Positions 25,053-35,287 are shown, counted from the stretch's first letter. The stretch: 64,000 nucleotides of DNA from Martinezella lusitana (GCF_900094565.1 NZ_FMAF01000006.1:183422-247421); one strand, 5' to 3'. Program-made: numbers and translations. Notes: generated by a model not told the origin, from the sequence alone.

Positions 25053-27518
25053 ATGACCATCGGACATGACGACATTCCCTTCTTTGACGAGGAGCCGGAG
25101 CATCTGGCGCCGCGCCGTTCTGCGCCGGATGCAGGCAGCATCGGCGGCGGCATTGCGGCCCGTGCCATGGCGGCGCGCGACAGCCACCGCCGGCCGGACT
25201 ATCTCGCAGGCCTCAATCCGGAACAGACGGAAGCGGTGGAGACGCTCGACGGGCCCGTTCTGGTGCTTGCCGGCGCCGGAACCGGCAAGACGCGTGTGCT
25301 GACGACCCGCATCGCCCATATCCTCTCCACCAACCGCGCCTTCCCCAGCCAGATCCTCGCCGTCACCTTCACCAACAAGGCGGCGCGCGAGATGAAGGAG
25401 CGGGTCGCCCTGCTCGTCGGCGGCGCTGTCGAGGGCATGCCCTGGCTCGGCACCTTCCACTCGATCGGCGTCAAGCTTCTGCGCCGCCATGCAGAGCTGG
25501 TCGGCCTCTCTTCCAGCTTCACCATTCTCGATACCGACGACGTCATCCGCCTGATCAAGCAGCTGATCCAGGCAGAGGGCCTGGACGACAAGCGCTGGCC
25601 GGCCAAGCAATTCGCCGGCATGATCGACACGTGGAAGAACAAGGGTCTTGGCCCCGCCGAGATTCCCGAGGGCGATGCCCGCGCCTTTGCCAACGGCAAG
25701 GGCCGCGAACTCTATACCGCTTACCAGAACCGCCTGAAGACGCTGAACGCCTGCGACTTCGGCGACCTTTTGCTGCATCCGATCAATATGTTCCGGCAGA
25801 ATCCTGACATATTGAAGGACTACCACCAGCGCTTTCGCTATATCCTCGTCGACGAGTATCAGGACACCAACACGGCGCAATATATGTGGCTGCGACTCCT
25901 GGCCCAACGGCCGAAGGGCGAGCTGCAGAATGTCTGCTGCGTCGGCGACGACGACCAGTCGATTTATGGCTGGCGCGGCGCGGAGGTGGACAATATCCTG
26001 CGCTTCGAAAAGGATTTTCCCGGCGCCAAGGTGATCAAGCTCGAGCGCAACTACCGCTCCACCGAGCACATCCTCGGTGCCGCCGCGCATCTGATCGCCC
26101 ATAATGAGGGCCGGCTCGGCAAGACGCTGTTCACCGACCGTACCGACCCTGACGACATCAAGGTGCAGGTGCACGCCTCCTGGGATTCCGAGGAGGAAGC
26201 CCGCGCCATCGGCGAGGAGATCGAGCAGCTTCAGCGCAACAAACACAAGCTGAACGACATGGCGATCCTGGTGCGCGCCTCCTTCCAGATGCGCGAATTC
26301 GAAGACCGTTTCGTCACGCTCGGCCTGAACTATCGCGTCGTCGGTGGCCCTCGCTTCTACGAGCGCCTCGAAATCCGCGACGCCATGGCCTATTTCCGCC
26401 TGGTCTGCCAGCCGGCCGACGATCTCGCCTTCGAGCGCATCGTCAACACCCCAAAGCGCGGCCTCGGCGACACCACGGTGCGCGCGCTGCACGACTACGC
26501 CCGCGTGCGCGATATTCCGATGCTGGCGGCAGCGGCCGACATCATCGAGACCGACGAGATGAAGCCAAAGGCGCGCAAGGCGCTGTTCGACGTCGTGCAA
26601 TCCTTCCGCCGCTGGCAGGGCCTGCTCGAAAATACGCCGCACACCGAACTTGCCGAACAGATCCTCGAAGAGTCCGGCTATACGGACATGTGGAAGAACG
26701 ACAAATCGGCGGAAGCGCCCGGACGGCTTGAAAACCTGAAGGAACTCATCCGCTCGATGGACAGCTTCGAATCCATGCGCGGCTTCCTCGAACACGTCGC
26801 CCTCGTCATGGACGTCGAGCAGAACGAAAACCTCGATGCCGTCTCGATCATGACGCTGCACTCCGCCAAGGGCCTGGAATTCGACACCGTCTTCCTGCCC
26901 GGCTGGGAGGAAGGCCTTTTCCCTCATCAGCGCTCGCTCGACGAGAGCGGCCGCGCTGGCCTCGAGGAAGAACGCCGCCTCGCTTATGTCGGCCTCACCC
27001 GCGCCAAACACCGCTGCCACATCTGGTTCGTCTCCAACCGCCGCATCCACGGCCTATGGCAATCGACCATCCCGTCCCGCTTCCTCGACGAACTGCCGGT
27101 CACCCATGTCGAAGTCGCCGAAGTCGAGCAATCCTACGGCGGTTACGGCCGTGGCGGCTATGGCCAGTCGCGCTTCGACAAGGCCGAGCCCTTCGCCAAT
27201 TCCTATTCCACCCCCGGCTGGAAACGCGCCCAGGCCAACAAGACCGATGCGACCCGCGACAACTGGGGCAGCCGCTCCGGCCACGCCGTCGAACGTATCG
27301 GCTACGGCGAAAGCGGCCCGAAAGTGCGCACCATCGACGGCGAGCTGGTGGCCAAGTCCACCTCCTCCGAACCCTCCAAATTCGCCATCGGCGACCGCGT
27401 CTTCCACATCAAGTTCGGCAATGGCAATGTGTCGGAGATCGAAGGCAACAAGCTGACGATCGAGTTCGACCGTGCCGGACAGAAACGTGTGCTGGATGGG
27501 TTTGTGGAGAGGGTTTGA
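25053..27518 (+). CDS. uvrD: ATP-dependent 3'-5' DNA helicase UvrD/PcrA
   Basis: 821-residue SF1A helicase for nucleotide-excision and mismatch repair and for clearing proteins from DNA. Motifs in order: LNPEQTEAVE (Q motif), Walker A GAGTGKTRVL near residue 80, FTNKAAREMKER (Ia), DEYQDTNTAQY (Walker B), DDDQSIYGWRGA (III), LERNYRST (IV), VSIMTLHSAKGLEFDTV (V) and EERRLAYVGLTRAK (VI). A Gly/Tyr-rich linker (SYGGYGRGGYGQSRF) leads to the C-terminal Tudor-like domain (FAIGDRVFHIKFGNGNVSEI) that contacts RNA polymerase. The family start is probably the ATG at 25053, though the frame is open from 24978. The ribosome-binding site is weak. Confidence 0.95.
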   Translation: MTIGHDDIPFFDEEPEHLAPRRSAPDAGSIGGGIAARAMAARDSHRRPDYLAGLNPEQTEAVETLDGPVLVLAGAGTGKTRVLTTRIAHILSTNRAFPSQILAVTFTNKAAREMKERVALLVGGAVEGMPWLGTFHSIGVKLLRRHAELVGLSSSFTILDTDDVIRLIKQLIQAEGLDDKRWPAKQFAGMIDTWKNKGLGPAEIPEGDARAFANGKGRELYTAYQNRLKTLNACDFGDLLLHPINMFRQNPDILKDYHQRFRYILVDEYQDTNTAQYMWLRLLAQRPKGELQNVCCVGDDDQSIYGWRGAEVDNILRFEKDFPGAKVIKLERNYRSTEHILGAAAHLIAHNEGRLGKTLFTDRTDPDDIKVQVHASWDSEEEARAIGEEIEQLQRNKHKLNDMAILVRASFQMREFEDRFVTLGLNYRVVGGPRFYERLEIRDAMAYFRLVCQPADDLAFERIVNTPKRGLGDTTVRALHDYARVRDIPMLAAAADIIETDEMKPKARKALFDVVQSFRRWQGLLENTPHTELAEQILEESGYTDMWKNDKSAEAPGRLENLKELIRSMDSFESMRGFLEHVALVMDVEQNENLDAVSIMTLHSAKGLEFDTVFLPGWEEGLFPHQRSLDESGRAGLEEERRLAYVGLTRAKHRCHIWFVSNRRIHGLWQSTIPSRFLDELPVTHVEVAEVEQSYGGYGRGGYGQSRFDKAEPFANSYSTPGWKRAQANKTDATRDNWGSRSGHAVERIGYGESGPKVRTIDGELVAKSTSSEPSKFAIGDRVFHIKFGNGNVSEIEGNKLTIEFDRAGQKRVLDGFVERV

Positions 27519-27633
27519 TTACCTAGATCATCTGGTTTGGGACCAGAGGGCGCACACGAATGCGAAGGCCTACGCGAATACAGAGCAAGGCCCCGGACGC
27601 ACTGTAGGGCTCCCCATCTCCTAATACCCCCTC

Positions 27634-27656
27634 ATCCTCGGGCTTGACGCGAGGAT
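27634..27656. repeat. REP-like palindromic element
   Basis: ATCCTCG and CGAGGAT form a 7-bp stem around GGCTTGACG. The core resembles the short CTCGGGCTTGACCCGAG palindrome I recall from intergenic regions of many alphaproteobacteria, with one base changed. It sits in the gap between uvrD and the GIY-YIG remnant. Confidence 0.45.
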
Positions 27657-27669
27657 CCACGCACAAGCA

Positions 27670-27894
27670 TTGCGATCGGACGCATTGTGCCCACTAGAAC
27701 CACGGGCGCGTCACACACCCGGATTCGCATGGAAGTATGGGTGCACGCGGTTCGTCTGGTATGAAGATCACGCAGACATCGTTTCGGCCATAAAGCGGGA
27801 AAAGTCTCTGAGACGCTGGCATCGCCAATGGAAGATCGAGCTGATTGAGAAAATGAACCCCGATTGGCGCACCCTATATTATGAATTGTGGTAG
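27670..27894 (+). pseudogene. GIY-YIG nuclease remnant (N-terminus missing)
   Basis: The last ~60 residues (HTPGFAWKYGCTRFVWYEDH ... IKREKSLRRWHRQWKIELIE ... NPDWRTLYYELW) match the C-terminal two thirds of UPF0213-type GIY-YIG proteins, usually about 95 residues. The upstream part that should contain the GIY/YVYI strand and catalytic Arg is absent. The preceding bases translate to unrelated sequence in all three frames, and the only available starts are TTG or GTG without a ribosome-binding site. Most likely a 5'-truncated, decaying gene next to a REP-like palindrome. Confidence 0.65.
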
Positions 27895-28120
27895 ACGCTC
27901 AATCAGCCGCCCGCCCCCAACATCCCAGCCCTGCAAAATCCGCATCGCTAGCAAGCTACCAATCCGGTCCTAATCGATTATATCGACTTTGGCGGCTTCG
28001 GGATTGCGCGTTTCCCGCGGTATCTCGGCAAGCCGCTGCCAGCCTGCATCTCGGCCCGTTCGGGCTCTCGCCCGGGCCGATCGTCGAAGCCTGGCAAAAA
28101 CAAAAACCGAGGATAAAAAA
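27895..28120. other. Leader of the sugar transporter
   Basis: 226 bp with no credible gene. The transporter frame is open from 27989, but the added N-terminus is Arg/Ser/Ala-rich and unlike a membrane protein. The region should contain the promoter. Confidence 0.4.
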
Positions 28121-29404
28121 GTGGCTGGCTCAGCAACAAGCTCTGCGCCCACCAGCGCCCGTGCATCCGCACACCAAGGCCAGGGCAGTTATCAATTCGC
28201 GCTTATCGCACTCACCTCACTCTTTTTCATGTGGGGCTTCATCACCTGCCTGAACGACATTCTGGTCCCGCACCTGAAGAGCGTCTTTCAGCTCAATTAC
28301 ACCCAGTCGATGCTGATCCAGTTCTGCTTCTTCGGCGCGTATTTCATCGTATCGCTGCCGGCCGGAGCGCTTGTGAAGCGCATCACCTATAAGTGGGGGA
28401 TCGTCGCCGGCCTCGCTATTGCCGCCGTCGGCTGCGCGTTGTTCATTCCTGCCGCCAGCTATCGCGTCTATACCCTCTTCCTCGGCGCCCTCTTCGTGCT
28501 TGCCACCGGCATCACGATCCTGCAGGTCGCCGCCAACCCCTATGTCACCGTATTGGGACCTCCCGATACCGCCGCAAGCCGGCTGAACCTGACGCAGGCA
28601 TTCAATTCGCTCGGCACAACGATTGCACCGCTCTTCGGCGCCATGCTGATCCTGTCAGCCGCAACCGTTGCCGCAACCAACGCCACACCGGAACAGATCG
28701 ACGCCATGCGCCTTGCCGAGGCGGGTGCGGTGAAATTCCCCTATCTACTGCTTGCGGTGGCTTTCCTGGTGCTTGCCGCCATCTTTGCGGCGCTGAAGCT
28801 GCCCGAAGTCGAAGACGAGGAAACGGTCGAACCGATGCGCGGCGGCGGCTCGGCCTGGCAGTATCGCCATCTCGTGCTCGGCGCTGTTGGCATCTTCCTC
28901 TATGTCGGCGCCGAAGTCAGCGTCGGCAGCTTCCTCGTCAACTTCTTGAGCCAGCCTGACATCGCTCATCTCTCCGAGGCCGATGCCGCGCATTATGTCT
29001 CCTATTTCTGGGGCGGCGCCATGATCGGCCGCTTCATCGGCTCGCTGATCATGCGCCATATAGACGACGGCAAGGCACTTGCCTTCAATGCCGCTGCGGT
29101 CATCATCCTGCTCCTGGTCACCGTGCTCACGACCGGCCATGTCGCCATGTGGTCGGTGCTGGCAATCGGCCTGTTCAACTCCATCATGTTCCCGACGATC
29201 TTCAGCCTGGCGCTGCACGGTCTCGGCAAATATACGAGCCAGGGCTCCGGCATTCTGTGCCTGGCCATCGTCGGCGGCGCCATCCTGCCGATGATCCAGG
29301 GCGGACTTGCCGACACCATCGGCATCCATCTCGCCTTCCTGATGCCGATCATCTGCTACGTCTATATCGCCTTCTACGGCCTGAAGGGCCACAAGCCCGC
29401 GTAA
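28121..29404 (+). CDS. FucP/GluP-type sugar MFS transporter
   Basis: 427-residue, 12-helix inner-membrane sugar:proton symporter. It has the family signature [19 protein letters not shown] in helix 1 (Asn-Asp pair used by FucP), [15 protein letters not shown] in helix 2, [14 protein letters not shown] and [14 protein letters not shown]. The second half has [14 protein letters not shown] chose the GTG at 28121: GAGGA lies 7 bases upstream, and no ATG fits. Relatives carry L-fucose or glucose/galactose, and sequence alone does not settle which. It lies about 110 bp upstream of pncA on the same strand. Confidence 0.88.
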   Translation: MAGSATSSAPTSARASAHQGQGSYQFALIALTSLFFMWGFITCLNDILVPHLKSVFQLNYTQSMLIQFCFFGAYFIVSLPAGALVKRITYKWGIVAGLAIAAVGCALFIPAASYRVYTLFLGALFVLATGITILQVAANPYVTVLGPPDTAASRLNLTQAFNSLGTTIAPLFGAMLILSAATVAATNATPEQIDAMRLAEAGAVKFPYLLLAVAFLVLAAIFAALKLPEVEDEETVEPMRGGGSAWQYRHLVLGAVGIFLYVGAEVSVGSFLVNFLSQPDIAHLSEADAAHYVSYFWGGAMIGRFIGSLIMRHIDDGKALAFNAAAVIILLLVTVLTTGHVAMWSVLAIGLFNSIMFPTIFSLALHGLGKYTSQGSGILCLAIVGGAILPMIQGGLADTIGIHLAFLMPIICYVYIAFYGLKGHKPA

Positions 29405-29516
29405 ACCTTTGCAAACCATTGCGCCTCGTCCGGTCCGCCGGCGGGGCGCAAAAGGCTTGATCCGAATCCCGTCGCTTGGCATCGTGCAGTGCAACAGAGA
29501 CGGAAGGACAGGCCTC

Positions 29517-30140
29517 ATGAAAGCACTGCTGCTCATCGACATCCAGAACGGCTTCTGCCCCGGCGGCAATCTTCCGGTGCCCGATGGCGATCAGGTGGTG
29601 CCTGTTGCCAACGCGCTCATCGATAGCGGCAGATACGACCTGGTTGTGGCATCGCAGGACTGGCATCCGGCCGGTCACGGCAGCTTTGCCTCGGCCCATC
29701 CCGGCAAGAAGCCTTTCGAAATGGGCATGCTCTCTGGCAAGCCGCAAATGATGTGGCCAGACCATTGCGTCCAGAATACCGAAGACGCCATGTTCCACCC
29801 CGATCTCAACGCCGACGGTATCGACTTCGTCCAGCAGAAGGGCCAGAATCCGGCCGTTGACAGCTATTCCGCCTTTCGCGACAACGATCAAGCGGCGCTC
29901 ACCGGCCTTGCCGCACGTCTGCGCGCCGAAGGGGTGACTGAGCTCGATCTCTGCGGGCTGGCGACGGATTATTGCGTGAAGTTCTCAGCGCTCGACGCGG
30001 TCGAGATGCTGCCGGGTGTCACCGTTCGCTTCATTGAGGATGCGAGCCGCGGTATCGATCCGGCCGGCGTCAAGGCGGCGATCGACGAAATGCGCACGCG
30101 TGGCGTCGCCATTATCGGCAGCAAGGATGCGCTTGCGTAA
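29517..30140 (+). CDS. pncA: Nicotinamidase
   Basis: Hydrolyses nicotinamide to nicotinate for NAD salvage. 207 residues of isochorismatase-like fold. Visible are the catalytic Asp in LLIDIQNGF (residue 8), the metal-binding SQDWHPAGHGSFAS, the catalytic Lys region DFVQQKGQNPAVDSYSAF, and the nucleophilic Cys in GLATDYCVKFSALDA. The start at 29517 is supported by AAGGA upstream and by the family N-terminus MKALLLIDIQ. It may share a transcript with the sugar transporter upstream. Confidence 0.93.
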   Translation: MKALLLIDIQNGFCPGGNLPVPDGDQVVPVANALIDSGRYDLVVASQDWHPAGHGSFASAHPGKKPFEMGMLSGKPQMMWPDHCVQNTEDAMFHPDLNADGIDFVQQKGQNPAVDSYSAFRDNDQAALTGLAARLRAEGVTELDLCGLATDYCVKFSALDAVEMLPGVTVRFIEDASRGIDPAGVKAAIDEMRTRGVAIIGSKDALA

Positions 30141-30221
30141 AATCGCGACGGCCCGGCTAAACCTTCTCTAAAGAAAATGGTGCAAGCTGTTCCCGATCAA
30201 TGAGATATCGGGATTTTTCGC

Positions 30222-31307
30222 GTGCAATCGATCATCATCAACGGGCGTTTTCTCGGCCAGCCTCTGTCCGGCGTACAGCGCTTTGCGCGCGAACTCACGC
30301 TGGCGCTCGACCGTAAGATCTCCGCCGGCAATGTACCCGCCGTATTAAAGGGTGCAAGCTGGCGGCTGGCCGTTCCGCGGCACACCCCAGTCGATCTTGG
30401 GCTTTCCGCCATAGTGATCGATTCCTTCGGCTCCGGCCCCGGCCATGTCTGGGAGCAGACGGCGCTGCTGGCGCGTTCGCGCGGCGGCCGGCTGATCGGC
30501 TTCGGCGGCAGCGGCCCTATCCTGCACCGCCGCCAGGCCGTCGTCATCCACGACGTAACGATCTTCCGGCACCCCAAATCCTTCAAGCGCAGCTACCGCC
30601 TGCTGCATGGCGCACTCGGCACGGTGCTAACCCGCACCGCCAAGATCGGCACGGTCTCGGAGTTTTCGCGCCAGGAGCTTGCCTCGGTCTTCCGCGTCTC
30701 GTCCGGCGGGATCGATGTCGTCTACAATGCCGTCGATCATTTCGCCGCGATCGAGCCGGATGAGACCATCGTCCAACGCCTCGGGCTGCAGACCAACGGT
30801 TTCTTCCTGCTCGTCGGCACGATGAAGCCGAACAAGAATCTCGATTTTGCCATGCGCGCTTTCGAGGCGCTCGGCGACGAAAGCCAGAAGCTCGTGGTCG
30901 TCGGCGGCACTGCGCCGACCGTGTTCAAATCGGATGGTCCGCAGTCGAGCGATCGCCTGCTCTTTCCGGGGCGGCTCAGCGATGCAGAGATCGCCGCGCT
31001 GCAGCGTCACGCCACCGCCTTTGTCTTTCCGAGCCTCTATGAAGGCTTCGGCATCCCGCCTCTCGAGGCCATGACGCAGGGCTGCCCGGTGCTCGCGGCC
31101 GATATTCCCGCCGTGCGCGAAGCCTCCGGCGACGCGGCGCTCTATTTCGATCCAACCAGACAGGCCGAGCTTATCACCGGCATGCGAAGGATCGCCGAGG
31201 ACAGCGCCCTGCGAGAGAACCTGCGTCGACGCGGCCGAGAAAACGTCGCCCGCTTCTCCTGGGACCGCAGCGCCGATCGTGTACTCTCGATGCTGGAAGA
31301 TCTTTGA
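30222..31307 (+). CDS. Glycosyltransferase, GT4 family
   Basis: 361-residue cytoplasmic GT-B transferase. The N-terminus is INGRFLGQPLSGVQRFAREL, the middle has VVIHDVTIFRHPK and GTVSEFSRQELA, and the C-terminal nucleotide-sugar domain has LLVGTMKPNKNLDFAMRAF and the E-x7-E motif in YEGFGIPPLEAMTQG. The start is GTG at 30222, with no strong ribosome-binding site. It converges on a Wzx-like flippase gene with only an intergenic repeat between them. Together they suggest a small surface-polysaccharide locus. Donor and acceptor are unknown. Confidence 0.9.
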   Translation: MQSIIINGRFLGQPLSGVQRFARELTLALDRKISAGNVPAVLKGASWRLAVPRHTPVDLGLSAIVIDSFGSGPGHVWEQTALLARSRGGRLIGFGGSGPILHRRQAVVIHDVTIFRHPKSFKRSYRLLHGALGTVLTRTAKIGTVSEFSRQELASVFRVSSGGIDVVYNAVDHFAAIEPDETIVQRLGLQTNGFFLLVGTMKPNKNLDFAMRAFEALGDESQKLVVVGGTAPTVFKSDGPQSSDRLLFPGRLSDAEIAALQRHATAFVFPSLYEGFGIPPLEAMTQGCPVLAADIPAVREASGDAALYFDPTRQAELITGMRRIAEDSALRENLRRRGRENVARFSWDRSADRVLSMLEDL

Positions 31308-31313
31308 GCGCGA

Positions 31314-31362
31314 AGAGCATTCCGGACGGAAAACCGCTACGCACTTTTCCTGGAAATGCTCT
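31314..31362. repeat. Dispersed intergenic repeat, copy 1
   Basis: A 49-bp element with inverted ends AGAGCAT/ATGCTCT and a core that on the minus strand reads AAAAGTGCGTAGCGGTTTTC. It is 42/49 identical (minus strand) to the copy at 47810-47858. It lies between the convergent glycosyltransferase and flippase genes, and its end supplies two of the three bases of the flippase stop codon. It is a type of short repeat I associate with rhizobial intergenic regions. Confidence 0.75.
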
Positions 31363-32758
31363 AGGACCGGGCTTTCGGCCGGAACATCGTAACGAAATAG
31401 CTGTAGAGCCCGAGCAGGCAGAAGAGCGCACCACCGATTACGCCCGCCGAGACCGATATCCAGAGTGAATAGGTGAAGCCCGCAGTCGCAAGCACCGGCA
31501 CGGCGAGGCCGACGGCGGAGAGCAAGACCGGCTGCCAGACGAAATCGAAGGGCAGCGATATCAGCACCTTCACGCCGACCGCCATCGCAATCAGCGCCCC
31601 GATCATGCCCCCGGCCATCAGGGCCGCATCGCCAAAGGAGCCGAGATAGCCGCCCGCCAGTGTCCCGGCATTCAACAGCACGCAGTCGATCGCGGCGAGC
31701 AGGAAAATCGCCAGCAGCCGATGCTGCAGATGCGCCGGCGTCGGCAGCATGTTGAGTGTCAGGGCGCGGCACACCGCAAGGCCGGTCACGAAAGGCGCCG
31801 CCACGAGAAACTCGTTGCGCAGGCCGGCGGAAATGACGAATTGCCCGATGGGCTGCAACAGCGCGAAGATGCCGGCCGCCGTCATCAGAGTAAAGCCGGT
31901 CAACAGCGAGTAGTAGTCGCCGAGCTTCTTCCTGAAAGCCGGAGTTGCGCCCTCGCGATCATAGGCGGTAACCACATCCGGATATTGAATGGCTTGCAAG
32001 GCTGAAACGATCAGCACGAAAGGCCGTTGCAGCAGATCGAACGCCAACAGCGCGCCGGCAGCCCCCCCTGCGCCCAGCACCGACGTCAGGATCGACTTCA
32101 ATGCCAGTGGCGCCAGAATGCCGATAACCGATGCACTGGCCGCGACGCTGCCATAGACGAAGTGCTTGCGGACCAGCGGCGGCTCGAAATGCGCCGCCTC
32201 GCGCAGGCTGTTGCGCGTGAGGAACCCAGCCCAGATACTGTAGGCGACATAGCCGGCCAGCAAGCCGGCGACCGTGCAGGTGAAATTCGGCGCAACGGCC
32301 GCACCGGCCAGCGTACCGACCGCAAGAATAGTGGCGCGCGAACCCTGGAGGCGCGAAAAGGCGCGAAACTCCTGGCGGAAGCGCAACATGGTGAGGTGGA
32401 GATCGCTGCCGCCCTGGAAGATAGCGACCATGCCACCGAACACGGCAATTTTGCCGGGAACCGAAAAGAAAATCGACGCAGATGCCGCCACCAGACAAAT
32501 CGCGGCGCATACGGTGAATTCGATCGTCAGCGCGCTTCGCTCCAGGGCCTCGCTTCCGTGCGTCGACCCCGGATAGAAACGGCTGCAGGCAAAGCGGATC
32601 CATTCGAAACAGAAGATCGCCGCGAACTGGCTGATCGAGATGAAGAGCGAATAGGCAGCGTAATCAGCAGGAGCCAGCAGATGCGCGACCGCGATCAGCA
32701 GCCCGAAGGCCACCGCCGCCTGATAGAAATATGCCGCCAATGCCACGATCTTCGCCAT
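31361..32758 (-). CDS. Wzx-like polysaccharide flippase
   Basis: About 465-residue polytopic membrane protein (12-14 hydrophobic segments) of the MOP/PST exporter superfamily, which flips lipid-linked oligosaccharides. Helix 1 is ALAAYFYQAAVAFGLLIAVA, followed by HLLAPADYAAYSLFISISQF, typical of Wzx/RfbX N-termini. The start is uncertain. The frame is open to 32875, with a possible ATG at 32836 that would add a 26-residue hydrophobic leader; I prefer the ATG at 32758, which begins right before family helix 1. None has a clear ribosome-binding site. It is convergent with a GT4 glycosyltransferase, suggesting a shared polysaccharide product. Confidence 0.75.
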   Translation of the reverse strand: MAKIVALAAYFYQAAVAFGLLIAVAHLLAPADYAAYSLFISISQFAAIFCFEWIRFACSRFYPGSTHGSEALERSALTIEFTVCAAICLVAASASIFFSVPGKIAVFGGMVAIFQGGSDLHLTMLRFRQEFRAFSRLQGSRATILAVGTLAGAAVAPNFTCTVAGLLAGYVAYSIWAGFLTRNSLREAAHFEPPLVRKHFVYGSVAASASVIGILAPLALKSILTSVLGAGGAAGALLAFDLLQRPFVLIVSALQAIQYPDVVTAYDREGATPAFRKKLGDYYSLLTGFTLMTAAGIFALLQPIGQFVISAGLRNEFLVAAPFVTGLAVCRALTLNMLPTPAHLQHRLLAIFLLAAIDCVLLNAGTLAGGYLGSFGDAALMAGGMIGALIAMAVGVKVLISLPFDFVWQPVLLSAVGLAVPVLATAGFTYSLWISVSAGVIGGALFCLLGLYSYFVTMFRPKARS

Positions 32759-32938
32759 GTGGGCAGCTAACAGCAAAAGATTGAGAAAAGCGCTAAGCTT
32801 GAGGGGAAGATTCGGAAATTGAGTGGCAAATGCCATTGATGACGACGTGACTGCAATCGCAACTTGGGGCCGCAAGCAGACATCTAGCTCGCCCGTGCTA
32901 AAGAACAGCCGTCATCACCAAAGAGTAGAGACGCCGTT

Positions 32939-33346
32939 TTGACGGAGCCTAAATTACTTGCAGGCGGCAACCCGCAAATACCCAAAGGCGAAGGCAATGG
33001 GCCTGTCCAGGCCTATATTGCGGCGATGCCCGGTTGGAAGCAGCACGTCGGACGCGCCATCGACGACGTCATCGAACGCACCATTCCCGGCGCAAGAAAA
33101 GCGGTCAAATGGAACACACCGTTATATGGCGTCGAAGGCCAAGGCTGGTTCCTTGGTTTTCATTGCTACGAGCGATATGTGAAAGTGACGTTCTTCCGCG
33201 GCGCATCGCTCGATCCGGTACCGCCGGGCCAGTCGAAGCAGAAGGATGTTCGCTACCTCGATATCCACGAGGATGACCTGATCGACGATAGCAGTCTTTC
33301 AGACTGGATCAGGCAAGCGAGCGCATTGCCTGGTGGAAGGCTCTAG
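32939..33346 (+). CDS. DUF1801 domain protein
   Basis: 135-residue soluble protein of the YdhG/DUF1801 type (the fold is related to iron-sulphur scaffold-like IraD/YdhG proteins; function unknown). Visible: VQAYIAAMPGWKQHVGRAID, IPGARKAVKWNTPLYG and GWFLGFHCYERYVKVTFFRG. The start appears to be TTG at 32939 (TTGACGGAG), with GAGTAGAG upstream, because no ATG lies before the conserved region. It is monocistronic by position. Confidence 0.8.
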   Translation: MTEPKLLAGGNPQIPKGEGNGPVQAYIAAMPGWKQHVGRAIDDVIERTIPGARKAVKWNTPLYGVEGQGWFLGFHCYERYVKVTFFRGASLDPVPPGQSKQKDVRYLDIHEDDLIDDSSLSDWIRQASALPGGRL

Positions 33347-33580
33347 AACCGCCCTTCTCATTCACCCTTGGCTTCGTTCCTCCATCGGATAGCTCTAGGT
33401 AAAGTCACAGACGATTGAACCCCAACGCCAGTGCACGGATTGCCGGCGATGCGCTCCGGAGCCATGGGGGCCGATTGGCATTGAATTGCCTTTTTGCACT
33501 GCACACGTTAGAAGAGCCGCCAAATTCAAGGGATGGAAACGGGCGGTGGGGGACAGCGCGGCCCGCGGAGGAGTGCCATT

Positions 33581-34456
33581 ATGGAGATCGTCAATACGAT
33601 AGCCGCCTTGCGCGAGCGCCTTGCTGCGCATCGCAGAGCCGGCAAGAGCGTCGGTCTGGTGCCGACCATGGGCTACCTGCATGCCGGCCATATGGAGCTG
33701 GTATCCCGCGCCAGGATGGAAAACGATATCGTTGTCACCTCGATCTTCGTCAATCCGTTGCAGTTCGGCGCCAACGAGGATCTGGCGAAATATCCGCGCG
33801 ATCTTGAGCGCGACAGCGCCGTGCTGCGGGACGGCGGCGTCGATTTCCTCTTCGCGCCCGGCGTGACCGACATGTATCCCCGGCCGATGGAAGCGGTGGT
33901 TGACGTGCCGAACCTCGGTGCGGAGCTGGAAGGCGCGGTTCGCCCCGGTCACTTCGCCGGTGTCGCCACTGTCGTCACCAAGCTTTTCAATATTGTCCAG
34001 CCCGATAGCGCCTATTTCGGCGAAAAGGATTATCAGCAGGTGGCGATCATCCGCCGCATGGTCGAGGATCTGGCGCAGCCGGTCCGGGTTGTGCCGGTGC
34101 CGACCGTCCGCGATGCTGACGGATTGGCATTGTCCTCCCGCAACGTCTATCTCTCGCAAGAAGAGCGTGCCGCCGCTGTCATCGTACCGAAGGCATTGGC
34201 GGAAGCCGAAAGGCTCTACGATCTCGGCGCCGACGATCCCATCGCATTTGAGGAGGCCTTGCGCGCCTTCATCGAAAAGGAGCCGCTGGCAACTGCCGAA
34301 GTCGCCGCCGTTCGTCATCCCGATACGCTGGCGGAGCTGACGAAACTGCAGGGCCAGCCCGTGCTCGTCGCCCTCTTTGTACGCATCGGCACCACCCGCT
34401 TGCTCGACAACCGCGTAATCGGCCGCAAGCAGGCCGCCAGCGAAAAGGCCGCCTGA
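33581..34456 (+). CDS. panC: Pantothenate synthetase (pantoate-beta-alanine ligase)
   Basis: Joins pantoate and beta-alanine with ATP to give pantothenate. 291 residues, normal length. ATP-binding motifs are [15 protein letters not shown] (HxGH near residues 34-37), [16 protein letters not shown] and the KMSKS-like LSSRNVYLS. The start at 33581 follows GGAGGAG. panB begins one base after its stop, so the pair forms a pathway operon. The 234-bp region upstream (33347-33580) should hold the promoter and contains no other gene. Confidence 0.95.
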   Translation: MEIVNTIAALRERLAAHRRAGKSVGLVPTMGYLHAGHMELVSRARMENDIVVTSIFVNPLQFGANEDLAKYPRDLERDSAVLRDGGVDFLFAPGVTDMYPRPMEAVVDVPNLGAELEGAVRPGHFAGVATVVTKLFNIVQPDSAYFGEKDYQQVAIIRRMVEDLAQPVRVVPVPTVRDADGLALSSRNVYLSQEERAAAVIVPKALAEAERLYDLGADDPIAFEEALRAFIEKEPLATAEVAAVRHPDTLAELTKLQGQPVLVALFVRIGTTRLLDNRVIGRKQAASEKAA

Positions 34457-34457
34457 G

Positions 34458-35279
34458 ATGAGCACTGTCGGACAAACCAAACGCATGACGCCCGCCGCCA
34501 TCGAAGCGATGAAGGGCACGCGCCCGATCGTCAGCCTGACGGCCTATACGACGCCGATCGCCCGCCTGCTCGATCCGCATTGCGACCTGCTGCTGGTCGG
34601 CGATTCCCTAGGCATGGTGCTCTACGGCATGGAGACAACGGTCGGGGTGACGCTTGACATGATGATCGCGCACGGCCAGGGCGTCATGCGCGGCGTCAAG
34701 CATGCCTGCGTCATCGTCGACCTACCTTTCGGCTCGTATCAGGAATCGAAAGAACAGGCCTTTCGCAATGCCGCACGTATCCTCAAAGAGACCGGCTGCG
34801 ATGGCGTGAAGCTGGAAGGCGGTGAGGAAATGGCTGATACGATCGCTTTCCTCACGGCCCGCGGCGTCCCCGTCTTCGGGCATGTTGGGCTGATGCCGCA
34901 GCAGGTGAACGCCACGGGCGGCTACCGCTCGCTCGGCCGCTCTGACAAGGAAGCCGACAAGATCCGGCGCGACGCCAAGGCGGTCGCCGATGCCGGCGCC
35001 TTCGCCGTCGTCGTCGAGGGCACGATCGAGCCGCTTGCCCGCGAGATCACCGCCTCGATCGGCATCCCCACCATCGGCATCGGCGCATCCCCCGCCTGCG
35101 ACGGCCAGATCCTCGTCTCCGACGACATGCTCGGCCTCTTCAACGATTTCAAGCCGCGCTTCGTGAAGCATTTCGCGGAGCTGGCACCCGTCATTTCAAA
35201 GGCGGCGGAAACCTATGCGGAAGAAGTGAAGGCGCGGACGTTTCCCGGCCCGGAGCATACCTTCCAGCCAAAAAAATAG
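34458..35279 (+). CDS. panB: Ketopantoate hydroxymethyltransferase
   Basis: First committed step of pantothenate synthesis: transfers a one-carbon unit from methylene-tetrahydrofolate to 2-ketoisovalerate. 273 residues. Visible: [40 protein letters not shown] (metal-binding Asp), [31 protein letters not shown] and [19 protein letters not shown]. It is second in panCB. It provides the pantoate precursor for the panC product, and its one-carbon donor links it to the folate genes elsewhere in the window. Confidence 0.95.
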   Translation: MSTVGQTKRMTPAAIEAMKGTRPIVSLTAYTTPIARLLDPHCDLLLVGDSLGMVLYGMETTVGVTLDMMIAHGQGVMRGVKHACVIVDLPFGSYQESKEQAFRNAARILKETGCDGVKLEGGEEMADTIAFLTARGVPVFGHVGLMPQQVNATGGYRSLGRSDKEADKIRRDAKAVADAGAFAVVVEGTIEPLAREITASIGIPTIGIGASPACDGQILVSDDMLGLFNDFKPRFVKHFAELAPVISKAAETYAEEVKARTFPGPEHTFQPKK

Positions 35280-35287
35280 AGCCGGGT

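Noticed and set aside
24972..27050. 692-codon open frame on the minus strand opposite uvrD
   Set aside because: It is the mirror of a GC-rich, strongly biased helicase gene. Its protein is His/Asp/Gly-rich with no domain, while uvrD has all helicase motifs.
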